A DNA stretch of 64,000 bases from Escallonia rubra (Eukaryota; Streptophyta; Magnoliopsida; Escalloniales; Escalloniaceae), in contig JAVXUO010002851.1 in NCBI GenBank assembly GCA_033065855.1, positions 124,001 to 188,000 of the forward strand, written 5' to 3'. The notes under the pieces were generated by a model that was not told where the DNA came from, did no database searches, and worked only from the letters and a program-made list of their open reading frames with translations. A program made the position numbers and the translations under genes. This document shows, in pieces, positions 35,300-46,589 of the stretch. Position 1 is the stretch's first letter. The number at the start of each line of letters is the position of its first letter.

Positions 35300-38091
35300 C
35301 TAGTCAGGATAATGGTAATGAAGGCGTCTAGCTTCATTCTTTTTCAGCTCCCAGGCTATCCTATACCTAAACGTCAAGGCATCCTTCCTAGTCCACGAGG
35401 AGTGTTTGAGCACTTCCGAGCGAGCAATGTAGTCCATGTACTTGAGGACGTAAATCCCACAATCATGACCGTTATATTGCTTTGGTCGGTCCTTTATCAT
35501 CACGACCGTCCAAGGGTCATCCGGTGGCCGTGAGCACGCTAGCGAGAGGACAGTAGTCTGCATCCAACAATAAAAACGAGAATCAAGCCTATGTATCAAG
35601 AAGAATATACTATGAGCCAAGGTCAAAAAATAAAAACTAACCACTAAAGTGATGTACTCGCTGTACATCTGTGCCAGCAGCTGTCCAGGATTGTCCTCCC
35701 TTAGGCTATCGTATATCTGAACCGTTCTGAACGCTGGATGGAGAACTAATAGGAACCAGTGGTTTGCATGATGACAAGGTATCATGATAAGGTTCGCATC
35801 AGCAGCGCGACATTGATAGTTTGCGTTCATCATGCCTAACACGTTTCTACCTGGTTTCCACTTACCCCTGCCGCCCCCCCGCGTCCTCGATTATGTGAAT
35901 TCCCTCACTGTTAATTCCACAAAATGAGTGGGATACATGTTAAGCTTCACATATTCAGAACGGTTAAAATGTTGCTCTCTAATCCGGAGCAGATCTATGT
36001 AAGCGTTCATGACAAAGTTTGAAATATCTGTCTCCGGCGCCAACGTTCTGATATCCTCGTGACCTAGGAATGTCGCAAGAGGAAAGTCTGTTGAATCGAC
36101 AGGCTCATGCCCGAAGTAGTTCCGGTCGATCCAACCCATCTTGTCCGGCCTCAATGTCGCAAGAGGAATGTTGCTTGTCCTTTGTTCGACCGGATGCTTG
36201 GGCGCGAGGCCTGGATTCCTACTTGGGGAACCTGACTCTGGCGCTGAGCGTCGTACGCGTCACCATGAGACAAGCCACTATACGGCTCCCAGAATTCATA
36301 GCTCTGCAGCGAAGACGCGTAAGAAGGCAAGCGACTAGACGGCTCCCCCAGGCCCTGACTCTGGCGCTGAGAGTCGTACGCGTCAGGCGCTGAGCGACTG
36401 ACCGGCTCCCCTGGGTAACCCCGGTACGCAACACTGAAGTTGTGAAGATCAGTCTTGTACCTCTCAATGGACCTCTTGAGACTGACGGGAGCCTGCGCGA
36501 CAAACCAGTCAAACGACTCCAGCTGCTTGAACACCTCAGCGCCCTGGTCAACCTAAAAAACATGCATAAACAAAATCACCGTCATCATTTCAGGCATTGT
36601 CGATAAGGTGCGCAAATAAATATTGAAACAACACTAGGGTGACTTACAAGGTTCAATGCCCAGAACTGGTCAAAGAAATCACGTGGCGCATACGATGTCT
36701 TCGTCGGCTGGGAAGGGCGATTCACCCTCGTGCGCGTCACCATGAGAAACCATTGCAGGTACTCCTCAAGACTGGTGCCGTCGTGCTTGAGCGATACAAG
36801 GCTACCATACGTTTCTTGCCAAGTACTCCACTGTTCCACCTCGACGCTCAATAAATTCAAGACATCAGGCACCTCGAATTTCGGCCATCGAATAGTCCTG
36901 TATAGCCGCATGTCTACAGGGGGTTTTGGTATCCCTTGTAGACAGCCGGCTTGCTTCATGGCTCGATCAGGCATCTGAAACTCACATTCTTCGAAGTGAA
37001 TAAGCGGCACCCGAACCAAACCTGCCAGCACGTACGATACCAGAAGTTGCCAACAATACTCATCTAACCGATGCATCACCTTGCCGTATGGCTGCCACGT
37101 CACCTGGGGTGCATCCAGCATATCTAGTTCCCCCCGATAGAACTGTAGATGGTGGTGAGGGTTTACCCGTCTCTTCCGGTTGGCCTCCGGCCCCCAGGCC
37201 CACACCCTAGGCCACTCCGCATCGGAATATTCCCGCGGTTGTGGACGTCCCGTGGGTAGCCTCTCGTAAGACCAAACCTGTGAATGCAAACATTATATGG
37301 AATTAGTAAATAATCACGAATACTTTGACACGTCAAAACAAGAATATAAATGCTCATACCTGTAATAGAGTCAGGCAGGCGGCAATAGACTTGGCATCCA
37401 ATCTCGTAGCCTTATGCAGTGCTCGATATAGGTGCGCAAGAACAGCTGAACCCCACGAATACGAGTATACCTCCTCAAGATCCTCCAAGAACACCATATA
37501 CTTCGGATGCACGGTGTTTTTCGAATGCGTCGGAAGTAATATGGCTCCAATAATATACAGAAGAAATGCCTTCGTATACGTCACGAAATCATGAGGAGTG
37601 TATTCATCCGGTAGCACGCCGTACTGCTCTCTCAGCCATTTAAGTTTTATGCCATTAGACGTAAGAGCTTCCCTCGGGATTCCCGGGAAATACTGCGTAG
37701 CCATCTTCGATACGGATGCAGACGTTTTGCTCCAAGTAATGGGTTTGCCGTGACATGGGATTCCAAGTATAAATCCGACGTCCTCTAATGTAATAGTCAT
37801 TTCACCAAACCGGAAGTGAAATGAGTTCGTCTCGCCCCTCCATCGTTCAACTAAAGCGGATATAAGGCAATCGTCATGCCGAGACAAAATCCCGGGATCG
37901 GTGAACATGGCCAAATTTTGACGGTGTAATAGTTGTTTTTGTTCCTCGTTCAGTACCCACTCTTCGAGGTGAGTTGTGCTTTGAATTGTTTCCAAAACAC
38001 CCCTATCGACACCGTCAAATACGTACCTCGCGACGTGGTCATCGTCATCGTATAGGATTGATGTATCATGAGGTCCGGGGTTGAAATCCAT
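35300..38091 (-). pseudogene. Plant mobile domain - Ulp1-type (C48) cysteine protease fusion, broken
   Basis: Likely coding exons on the minus strand: 38091-37360, 37277-36648, 36552 downward to 35642, and 35557-35300, with in-phase GT/AG introns. The start ATG at 38091 lies 4 bases into the exon after an acceptor TTGTTCTTAG. Exons 1-2 encode a plant mobile domain (aminotransferase-like; 'SALVERWRGETNSFHF', 'FGEMTITLEDVGFILGIPCHG', 'FLEDLEEVYSYSWGSAVLAH'). Exon 3 is a linker with repeated 'DAYD(A/S)QRQSQ'. The end is a C48 peptidase with His in HHANHWFLLVL, Asp in QIYDSL, and Gln and Cys in QYNGHDCGIYVLKYMD. C48 enzymes process SUMO/ubiquitin-like proteins. Lesions: a frame change between 36265 and 36155, and an in-frame TAA at 35893-35891 just upstream of the protease. 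The 84-nt intron (35641-35558) has no stop. The intact protein would be about 840 residues. Confidence 0.88.
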
Positions 38092-38095
38092 ATCT

Positions 38096-41000
38096 CTAAG
38101 AACAAAATATGAAAGGTAAACCAACTTAACGTCCATAATATTTACATTCCAAAAATATAACCGGATCTTAAACCTAGCTTACCAACGGGTTAGCAATAGT
38201 CATTATCTCATTATTTAAATATATTAAAACAATTCCTCACTTCCCACCGCTCCGAACGCTTAATTACTCTATTTCTCTAAAATTTAGAGCCAACGTGACA
38301 ATTTACCAATATACCCCCCGATGGCCGCTACACCGCCAACACCACAAAATCGCTTTAAAACCACTTTTTAAATGTATTTCTATCAATTATATACCAAATA
38401 TTTTCTCAGGGTATTTTAAGGGGGAAAGTTACCAAAACACCCCCAACTTATGCAAAATACCCCCTGACAGCCATCGCCCTAACAAACATCTCAGAACGGC
38501 TAGAAAAAATAACTTTCTGGGTGTCTTACACCCCTTCCGAAACTAAAAGTAAGTCGGCAAATTTTACAATGTTAAATTACCAAAATACCCCCGCTGAGCG
38601 CCAAATTACCAAGATGCCCCCGGGGCATCATAATCACCCTAACGCCCCGCAATCAGCTTAAGAACAATCTTTCAGGTGTTTTACTTACATTTATGAATTT
38701 TATGGATTAAGAAGTCCTTTGAAAAACTTTACCGGAGAAATTACCAAAACACCCCTCTCGGGGTGGCAAATTACCAAAATGCCCCCTGGCTTCAGAAAAT
38801 TTCAAAAGTGCTTTAAAATGCTATTTTAGGCTTCCTGAATTCATTCATGATCTAAAAAGTATTTTTCGGGATTTTTCGCCCAAAAATCCGGAACCGGTGT
38901 CCGGATCGAGCGATTAAAAGCCCGTTCGGCCAACAAAATAGCTAACGACATCGGAATGGCGCAAATTCCGGGGAAACAGAACTTCCCACCATCCTAGGGT
39001 TCTCATAAAAGTTTCGCGTGAAATCGCGCTAGCTTGATATTTTAAATTACACTGCAAAGTTACAAGGTTCCGCGTATCAGTTAACCCCTTTCCAGTCTTT
39101 GAAAAAATTTGAAATTTTTCCTTGATACAGATCTTTTAAAAATAACTAGGGTCTCTTTTTTGTACTTTGGCAAAATCTAGCTCTAGCTATGTTTTATAAA
39201 TTCGTGAAAAATTGTCTAATTAAGTTTTCACCTTTAGCGACAATTACGCCCCGCAATCAGCTTCAAAACAACATTTCAGGTGTTTTACTTACATTTCTGG
39301 ACTAAAAAGTCCTTTGAAAAACTGTACCGAAAAAATTACCAAAACACCCCTCTCGGGGTGACAAATTACCAAAATGCCCCTGGTTTCAGAAAATCTCAAA
39401 AGTGCTTTAAAATGCTATTTTAAGCTTGCTGAAATCATTCTTGATCTAAAAAGTATTTTACAAAAATTTCGCCTAAAAGTCCCGAACTGGTGTCCAGATC
39501 GAGCGCTTAAAAACCTTTTCGGCGAAAGAAATAGCTAACGGCTTCGAAAGGACCCGTGGGGGCCACGAAGAAAAAAGTGGAAGGCCGCAGTGAACCGCAA
39601 CTCCTTGCCGTTCGGGGTGGGGGGCCATGCATGAGAAAAGCAAAAAGGGCACGCAAAAAAAAAAACAAGAAAAGCAAAATAAAATAAAAAAGGAACCGGG
39701 GTGGGGGCCACGAAGAAAAAAGCAAGGACAGAGAACCGCCTTGTTGCCGTTCGGGGGTGGGGGCCCACGGGAACCGGGGTGGGGGGTGAGGGGTGGGGGC
39801 CACGGGACAGGGAACCGCATTTTCTAGCTGCGGTTCGGGGGAGAGGAAGGGGGGTGGGGGTGGGGGCCCACGGGAACCGGGGTGGGGGGTGAGGGGTGGG
39901 GGCCACGGGACAGGGAACCGCATTTTTTAGCTGCGGTTCGGGGGAGAGGAAGGGGGTGGGGGCCCACGGGAACCGGGGTGGGGAAGAGGAAGGGGGGGTC
40001 ACTACAGTGAACCGCAACCCCTTGGTGCGGTTCCGGGGAGGAAGGGGTGGGGGCCACGGGGGTGGGGGCCACGGGGGTGGGGGGCGGGGGCTACGCAACA
40101 TTTGTCGGCGGTTCTTATTTAATTTACAATTTTACTATTCATAATCGTCCAGGTATTTGTGTAAATAGGTATAATCCATGCGAATAATTCCGACAACTTC
40201 AGGAGAAAAAGAGGCATTTACTTATTACAGAGGTGGTGCGATTTGATTCCGATGCTGAATCGACAACCTATGCATTGTGTATAAAGTAAGAAAAACTTTT
40301 TGGATTTGAACAAAAAAAAAAAAGAAACAACTTTGACCCCCGAATTTGGAGTATCCTACTTTCCCGCTCTAATAGCTCCGAATAAATTAAATACGTGCAT
40401 TAAGATACGAAGGCTTCTTATTCCACAACAACGAAAGCAACTAGATCTTGTGGAATCATATTGAATATTTGACGATACATTCCGTACCTTGCTAAAAAAC
40501 CGATCCTTGTTCTTGTTTACCAACCACACATTGTCTAACCAAATTAAATTATCTCTCGATACGTTCCTCAAAAAATCCGATTCGGGCGGATTCTTCCCCC
40601 AACTAACGAAGAGATCTTGGCGGAATTGCCACATATGAAATTGAGCACAATTTTGATTTATATAACTTGGTTCGATTAGTGAACAACAAATTACTAATCT
40701 TGAATTAAAGAAGCTAAACTCTTACGCGTAAATATGTACTACTAATTATCTGGGGGTGGGGGAGGAAGGGGGTGGGCGCCCAGGGGGTGGGGGGCCACAA
40801 AAAAAAGGGAATGCAACACCGTCGTTACTTAACACTGTTGAATTAACATTGCAAAAATTTAACAGCGTATAATTAGCAAAATACCCCTTACAGGGTGGCA
40901 AATTATCGAAATGCCCCCTGGCATCGGAAAATCTCAAAAGTGCTTTGAAATGCTATTTTAAGTTTCCTAAATTCATTCTTGATCTAAAAAGTATTTTACA

Positions 41001-41560
41001 AAAGTTTCGCAAAAAAATCCCGAACCGGTGTCCGGATCGAGCGTTTAAAAGTCCGTTCGGCAAAAACAATAGCTAACGACATCGGAATGGCGCAAATTCC
41101 AGGGTAACGGAACTTCCCAACATCCTAGGGTTCTCATAAAAGTTTCGCGTGAAATCGCGCTAGTTTGATATTTTAAATTACACTGCAAAGTTACAAGGTT
41201 CCTCGTATCAGTTAACCCCTTTCCAGTCTTTGGAAAAATCTGAAATGTTTTCCTGATACAGATATTTTAAAAATAACTAGGGTCTATTTTTTGTACTTTG
41301 GAAAAATCTAGCTCTAACTATTTTTTATAAATTCGTGAAAAACTGTCTAATTAAGTTTTCACCTTTAGCGACAATTACGTTTCGTATTCACATTAAACAC
41401 ACATAACCCAAAATCTAGTTCAATCCATAATTTTAAACTCTAAAAAACACGAATTTGAGATTATGGTAAGAACAATGTAAGCATAACACAATTTAAACAA
41501 TCTACTGGTAAGAACAATTTGAAATTAACAATGAATTATAAAAAAATTCGAAATACTTAC
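38096..41560 (-). other. Predicted 5'UTR intron of the PMD-C48 gene
   Basis: The donor CAA|GTAAGTATTTCG at 41560 is the mirror image of the donor at 30532, and the acceptor TTTTGTTCTTAG ends at 38096. The 3.46-kb intron holds three module copies (38560-39240, 39240-39540, 40850-41400), inverted relative to the left arm, and G-rich hairpin repeats (39550-40090). About 40090-40740 is unrelated AT-rich DNA with no identifiable feature. The intron model is inference from the mirrored left arm. Confidence 0.55.
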
Positions 41561-41747
41561 TTGCTTTAAACTTGATATATTTTAATCTTCTAGCGGTTAT
41601 CTACCGATTTTTGACCGTAGAATATTTAAGATTATGCAGATAATCTTTGGAATACGGAGAAGATGGAAGAAAGAGTTGAGAAAGAGTTGAGAAAGATGAT
41701 GTAGAGTGAAAGAGAGGGTTCTGTCCAGAAAAAATTGGAAAGAACGG

Positions 41748-41755
41748 ATTATAAA
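41748..41755 (-). promoter_or_regulatory. TATA box of the PMD-C48 gene
   Basis: The minus strand reads CTCTCTTTATAATCCGTTCT, matching the CCTCTTTATAAACCCTTC of the opposite arm. Upstream (higher coordinates) lies a 137-bp tandem duplication at 41775-42045, with 'aactcacgggtcttctttct' and 'gttgggcaagcaagcagg' in each copy. Confidence 0.65.
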
Positions 41756-41774
41756 GAGAGAAAAGCGAGGGAGA

Positions 41775-42045
41775 GAGAAGAAAGAAACTCACGGGTCTTC
41801 TTTCTCTCTCTGTTGGGCAAGCAAGCAGGAGAATTCAAATGTGTGCTGGGGGCCAACTTTTGCGGGGAGAAGCCAAGTGTCGTTGGAAAGGGGGCTAGTG
41901 GAAGGGGGCCAGAGAAGAAAGAAACTCACGGGTCTTCTTTCTCTCTCTGTTGGGCAAGCAAGCAGGAGAATTCAAATGTGTGCTGGGGGGAGGGGGGCAA
42001 CTTTTGCGGGGAGAAGCCAAGTGTCGTTGGAAGGGGGGCTGTTGC
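41775..42045. repeat. 137-bp direct duplication in the right-arm promoter
   Basis: AAACTCACGGGTCTTCTTTC at 41785 and again at 41922 begins two near-identical stretches. They extend through 'aagccaagtgtcgttggaa'. The second copy has a few extra G residues. The pair lies upstream of the TATA box at 41755 on the minus strand, the counterpart position of the G-box array in the left arm. Confidence 0.8.
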
Positions 42046-42523
42046 TGGGAGGGGGGCAAAGTGTTGTTAGGGTGTGGGCCAAACAAATTGGAAGGCTGTG
42101 AAGAAACTCATTACCACCCACGCACAAGGAGAAAAGTACAAAAGAAGGACACGAAAAGAAATAAAAAAGGGACACACAGGGGGGCAGGAAGAAAAAGAGG
42201 AAGGACAGAACCACAACAGACTCACATGTCACAAGAAACAAAAAAGAAGGACAAAAAAGGAAAAGAAAATGGGGAAAGTACAGGGAAAAGAAAATAAAAA
42301 AGGAGGAAACAAAAAAGGAAAAGAAAATGGGGGAAAGGACAAGGAAAAGAAAATAAAAAAGGAAGGAAAAAAAGGACAAAAAGGAACCGCAACACGCACA
42401 GTGAACCGCAACAAGGAGCTGCAGTTCGGGTGTGGGTGGGCAAAAGGACATGCAGGGGACCACACTGGGGGTGGGTGGGTGTAAAAAAAATTAATGATAC
42501 GAACCGCAACTCCTAGTTGCGGT

Positions 42524-42544
42524 CCGGTGGATAATATCCACCGG
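42524..42544. repeat. Right terminal 21-nt palindrome of the MULE
   Basis: Identical to 29992-30012: CCGGTGGATA, A, TATCCACCGG. It is followed outward by GTCGAT and then CCTGATCGGCCCCC before an AT tract. It is preceded inward by the GAACCGCA/TGCGGTCC stem. Confidence 0.95.
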
Positions 42545-42559
42545 TCGATCCTGATCGGC

Positions 42560-43690
42560 CCCCATATATATATAATTTTTTTTGCCTCTCTCTGAGGACT
42601 TCTCTAAAAGTAAAAACTAGATCTAACTATGATTAATAACGGAAAGAAATTAAATGCGCCCACAAAGACAAAGTGTCTTGATCTCATTGATGTTAATTGT
42701 GTTTACTGAGTATAGAGTTTCAGCTATAGAACCTAGATTTGCACTTGCAATTGATTGACAACAAAATCAATACATATAGGAGAAAAAGACTTAAATCTAA
42801 GTCATAACTTGTTCAGGGTGTGCAATTGTGTTCTTCTTTCTTCCAATTCTTCCTTTATATCCTCTCCTCAAGGACAACTGACATGTAACTATTGAAAATG
42901 GCATGTTGATATCAGTTGTAACTTGTCGATTATTTATCCTCTGTCAGCAGCTGTATGCAAATAGTTTCTGAATTTTTTACAAATAGGCTCCAATTTTACA
43001 TGCTTTAACTGCTATTAACCCCTACTCACCATTAATAACCACATGTCATATATAACCATCATCATGAAACTCAAATCAGGTAAAGCAATCTCAAATATTA
43101 ATCGGTAACCAACATAAAGTTCTTCGGGGAAAGAGGGCGTGAGACCACCCCAACGGGTAAGTCTCAAATTAGCTAATCTAGAGATGAGGATGGGAAAGAT
43201 TGGTCAGCCTGTAAATGGGTTGGGCTACATATGCTTAAATGACATGTGACTTAAATCTCAGATTCTTTATTGCGCACAAGTGTCCACACTTATTGGTCAA
43301 GTCTAGACACTTTGTTCTACAAGCTAACATTATTGCCCACCTTGACTCAAGCGAGCCCAATAATTGTGTGAGTCAATAGATTTTCTACCCGATATATAAA
43401 TGTTTGAATTTAGGTTTAGGCGGTTACCAATTCATTCTCAATCACTCGATATAATACGTAGATAGATCAAATTAGGATTCTTCACCTATTCAATAACCTC
43501 TATCCTTTTCAGATTATATATCCTTCACCTTCTCAAGGTAGTTCATAGCTTGTAATTCCTCTTATACCTAAATCATTTGGGAAGAAGAAACAATTATCCC
43601 CCAAAGGTGATGAAGGGGGTGGTCTTCCCTTTTCTCCTAACCGTTGTTGGGGTTTAACTAATCTAATCAATCACACAACCATCATGGACA
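42560..43690. other. Non-coding DNA, possibly 3' LTR of the Tat-type element
   Basis: This stretch lies where the 3' LTR and untranslated region of the minus-strand retroelement would be. No second LTR copy is in the window to compare, so this is position-based inference only. No gene is recognised. Confidence 0.3.
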
Positions 43691-43699
43691 AAAACATCT

Positions 43700-46190
43700 T
43701 GATCCTGTAAAGAAAAATCCTAAATCCCCGAGTCCTCACCTTTTAGGCCATTCCTTCAGAGACGAGAATACTTACTTTATCAGATTATCAGAGTATCCTA
43801 TCGAACATGTGGAAGAACAGTTGCTGCTTCAAGCATCCAACTTATTTTGGAAAGGCTAGTCAACTAGTGGGATGCCAATTTGATATTGGCCCATTGTGAT
43901 AAATAAATACCAACTGAAACCTTTAGACAATCGATTCAGAGTTGTTTATGCAGACCAATGGAGAGAAAAATGTATTTATGAACTCATCCACATGTCAAAA
44001 AATCTCCCAACAGTTGACAAATGGTTATTAGGCTCGTCTTTTTGTTCTTGGTCTATTACCACTAATGCTTTCGTGTTCAAAGCCAAAGATGATGTCCCTC
44101 ACCATTTATGATATCTCTGCCCTAACTGGTTTGCTACCATTGGTGCACGTATCAATGTACTATCTAAACATAATCATGAGGGCATTTCTCTCGAGTCTTC
44201 ATCTCTTCCATCTAATATACCAATGTTTTCAATCGATTGTTTAAAGATGTAAACACTAGAAAAAAAAGCCCATGGAAACAAATCTATTTGAACTATCCGC
44301 TTTCTTGTGGATTTGGTTATCTAAGTATGTCTTTTATGTATCCAACTCATCTTTGGCTAAAGAGTACTTAAACTCGCCATTGCAGTGGCTTCAGGGAAAG
44401 CCTGCTCTAGCCATAGCTTGTACAGGGCTATGTACGTCATGGTTGCCAAGAAAATTCATTGGAGTGTTGGTGGTCCCATTTGCTGATGCAACTTTGGTTA
44501 CAATCTTACTTTCTAGAATTCAGCCCTACCATTCCAAAGGACATTCATTTTCTTACCTATGACCATCGATTATCCTTTAGTACTATTTGGTCCTATACTT
44601 TTGCTTTTGTTTTAAGTTTTTCTTTTGAGTTCACACAAAACTTGGAACGCATCCCTTTATTGGCCAAATCATTGGACCTTCTTGAGTTACAGAATTGCCG
44701 GCCTTTGTTATCGAAAACATGCCTTTTCCCACAAAAAAGTTTATCTGAAAAACATGGGCAAACTTTCTTTGTGGCAAATTCTTGCACATAGGGGGTCAAC
44801 TCAATATGCTCACCAGTTTGGGTTGGTACAAAGAGTTCATTTCCTTCTTATATCCCAAATGACTTTTCTTAACCTAAAGGAAGGTTCAAAATGTTAACAA
44901 TAACATCAAGGCTATCTATAGGCATACTGCTCAGTCAGTAGAAGATTTTTTCATGAGGAATTTTGAGAATGATATCTCTAATGGTGTCAAAGGGTTCACA
45001 GATTGGTACTGTATTCATTCTGATGTTCTCTACATGGACCGCACCCTTGCCAATTGCCTGGTCAACTTGAACATAGAGAATAGAAGCATGGACAAACCAA
45101 AGTTGACAAGTCATGATAAATAACCTTATAATATATAGAATATTAAAATGTTTATTTATGCCATCTCAAAGTCATCCTCTTCTAAATTGACTCCGCCTAT
45201 TGATAAAGGACTTATCCTATCTACATTCTCTAAAGGCAAAAGGTAATAGCATTTATAAGCTGCCCCAATGGTTGTGAAAGTGACAAAAAAATAAAATAAA
45301 AAGATGGTTGCCCAATAGGCTGGTACGGCTGATGCTACTCCCATGAGACAAACTAGGAATAAAACTGCTCATATAGCTCCCTCAGTTGCACCAGCTCAGC
45401 CTATGGTAGAACTAACCCAAATGAAAGCTCAGAAATGAGCTTTTAAGATCTGTTTCATGGCTCTAGGACTGGATCAGAGAAAAATACCACCAAGAGGTCT
45501 TAAAGGGATGAGAATGGTATGGAAAAGGAGGAATAAGAAGAAGATGTTCCTACACTTCATAGAAGAAGAGGGAAGATCCTGCTAACCTTATCAATCATGT
45601 GTACGAAGAACCTCTAACACTAGAAGACATAGATGGCAAATTTCCAACAACTCGAAAATACTATTGATGCGTAATCGGAAGTAGTTTTTTTTAGGTTTTG
45701 TCATTCGTTCTCATTTTGGTGATCCCTTCAATATAGCCATTGATATTGCTTTGTCCTCCTTTCAAGAATCCTTAGGAAAGCCTGTCCAAGATTTCCACAA
45801 ATAAATAAGTGATGTCCCAGTTGAATGGTCTAAATGAAATCTTAGCCAATCACTCCGTTAAGTTGACCGATTCCCAATTAGGGATTATGGTCACTCTAAA
45901 GTTCAAACTCATCCTCATGACCTCTTCCTAGAAGAAAAGAATGAGCATCAAAGCTGATATCAAGGGCATTGAAGAAGACATCAAAAAAATTGACTAGATG
46001 ATTTAAGAAAAAAAAAAGCCGTAAAGCTTGCAGATCTAAGAAGAAATCTAACATATTATTTTGTAGATGAAACTTTTTGGAAGCAAGAATGAAATAATTT
46101 AGGAAAAAAAAGAGGCAAGATTGCTCTAACAAAAGAGTAATGCCTACAAAATAGCCTTCACCAATGATGTCATCTCATATGCTAAAGCCT
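43700..46190 (+). pseudogene. Antisense plant-mobile-domain ORF of a Tat-type retrotransposon
   Basis: Read across frames on the plus strand: 'HSFRDENTYFIRLSEYP', 'HMSKNLPTVDKWLLGSSF', 'TNAFVFKAKMMSLTIYDISA' and then 'LTGLLP'. This is the plant mobile domain pattern of a large aromatic/charged block followed by '..T(L/I).D(V/I)..L.GLP'. It continues through 'FELSAFLWIWLSKYVF' and 'CTGLCTSWLPRKFIGVLVVP'. From about 45840 to 46190 a Lys/Glu-rich, probably coiled-coil tail follows ('ADIKGIEEDIKKID'). Many stops and shifts show it is dead. It lies antisense to, and downstream of, the gypsy pol genes on the minus strand. Extra antisense ORFs in this place are known from the Tat lineage of plant Ty3/gypsy elements. 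Confidence 0.65.
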
Positions 46191-46589
46191 AGTGGAAAAA
46201 AGTACAAGATTTACTTAGCAGCAATTAAGTATTTTTTGGAATTCCCAAGACCAATAGTTCCATATTTTTCATGTTGTCTTAGACTAGTTGAGTCAAGAAC
46301 AAATTCCTTGTGCTTGGGTTTGTGCCTTTTTTAGAGTTTGTTTTGTTATAAAACAATCCCCTTTACCCAAGATTTATGTTTCTCGCTGCATTGACAATTT
46401 GAATATCACATCATTTGTGTCATGCCTCATAGCCAATAGTCAGTTAATGCAATTTTTCCTTATTGATTGGCTTAACACCTTCCTACATGGAAGGAAGTTA
46501 TCTCTTCAAGTATCTCCCATAAATTGGGGTTTGGATGCAACTGATATTCCAGTGATTTTAACCAATATACATCTCCGTTTAACACTTTG

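Larger units (their letters stand above)
39592..42525. repeat. Dispersed GAACCGCA..TGCGGTTC hairpin array, right arm
   Basis: Stems of GAACCGCA with TGCGGTTC, 7-10 bases apart, occur at 39812-39836, 39915-39939, 40009-40033 and 42501-42525. Weaker forms are at 39592-39614, 39733-39752 and 42403-42427. They sit in repeats of 'ggtgggggccac' and 'gggggagaggaaggggg', period about 100 bp. A single related stem is at 30012-30035 in the left arm. Proline-rich minus-strand frames across this area (39473-40101) are composition artefacts. Confidence 0.85.
29989..42548. mobile_element. Two-gene Mutator-like element: FAR1-type transposase plus PMD-C48 protease
   Basis: Both ends share ATCGACC followed by a 21-nt palindrome (29992-30012 and 42524-42544). 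The arms contain matching blocks in opposite orientation: TATA regions (30387, 41755), a leader with 'agaagat..ggat', an intron donor CAA|GTAAGT (30532 and 41560), and repeated modules (30700-32040 against 38300-39530 and 40850-41400). Two convergent genes sit inside: a MULE transposase and a PMD-Ulp1 fusion. MULEs carrying Ulp1-like (C48) proteases are known in plants (Kaonashi/KI-MULE type). Joining the protease to a plant mobile domain, with mirrored promoters, is what the sequence shows here. Both genes have lesions, so this copy is probably not autonomous. The right end may extend about 14 bp further (CCTGATCGGCCCCC) to an ATATATATATA flank, with that tip lost at the left. No target duplication can be fixed. 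Confidence 0.85.

Noticed and set aside
39473-40101. Long proline-rich minus-strand frames (up to 188 codons) in the MULE right arm
   Set aside because: They lie entirely within G-rich tandem repeats, several frames are open at once, and there is no domain. They are composition artefacts.
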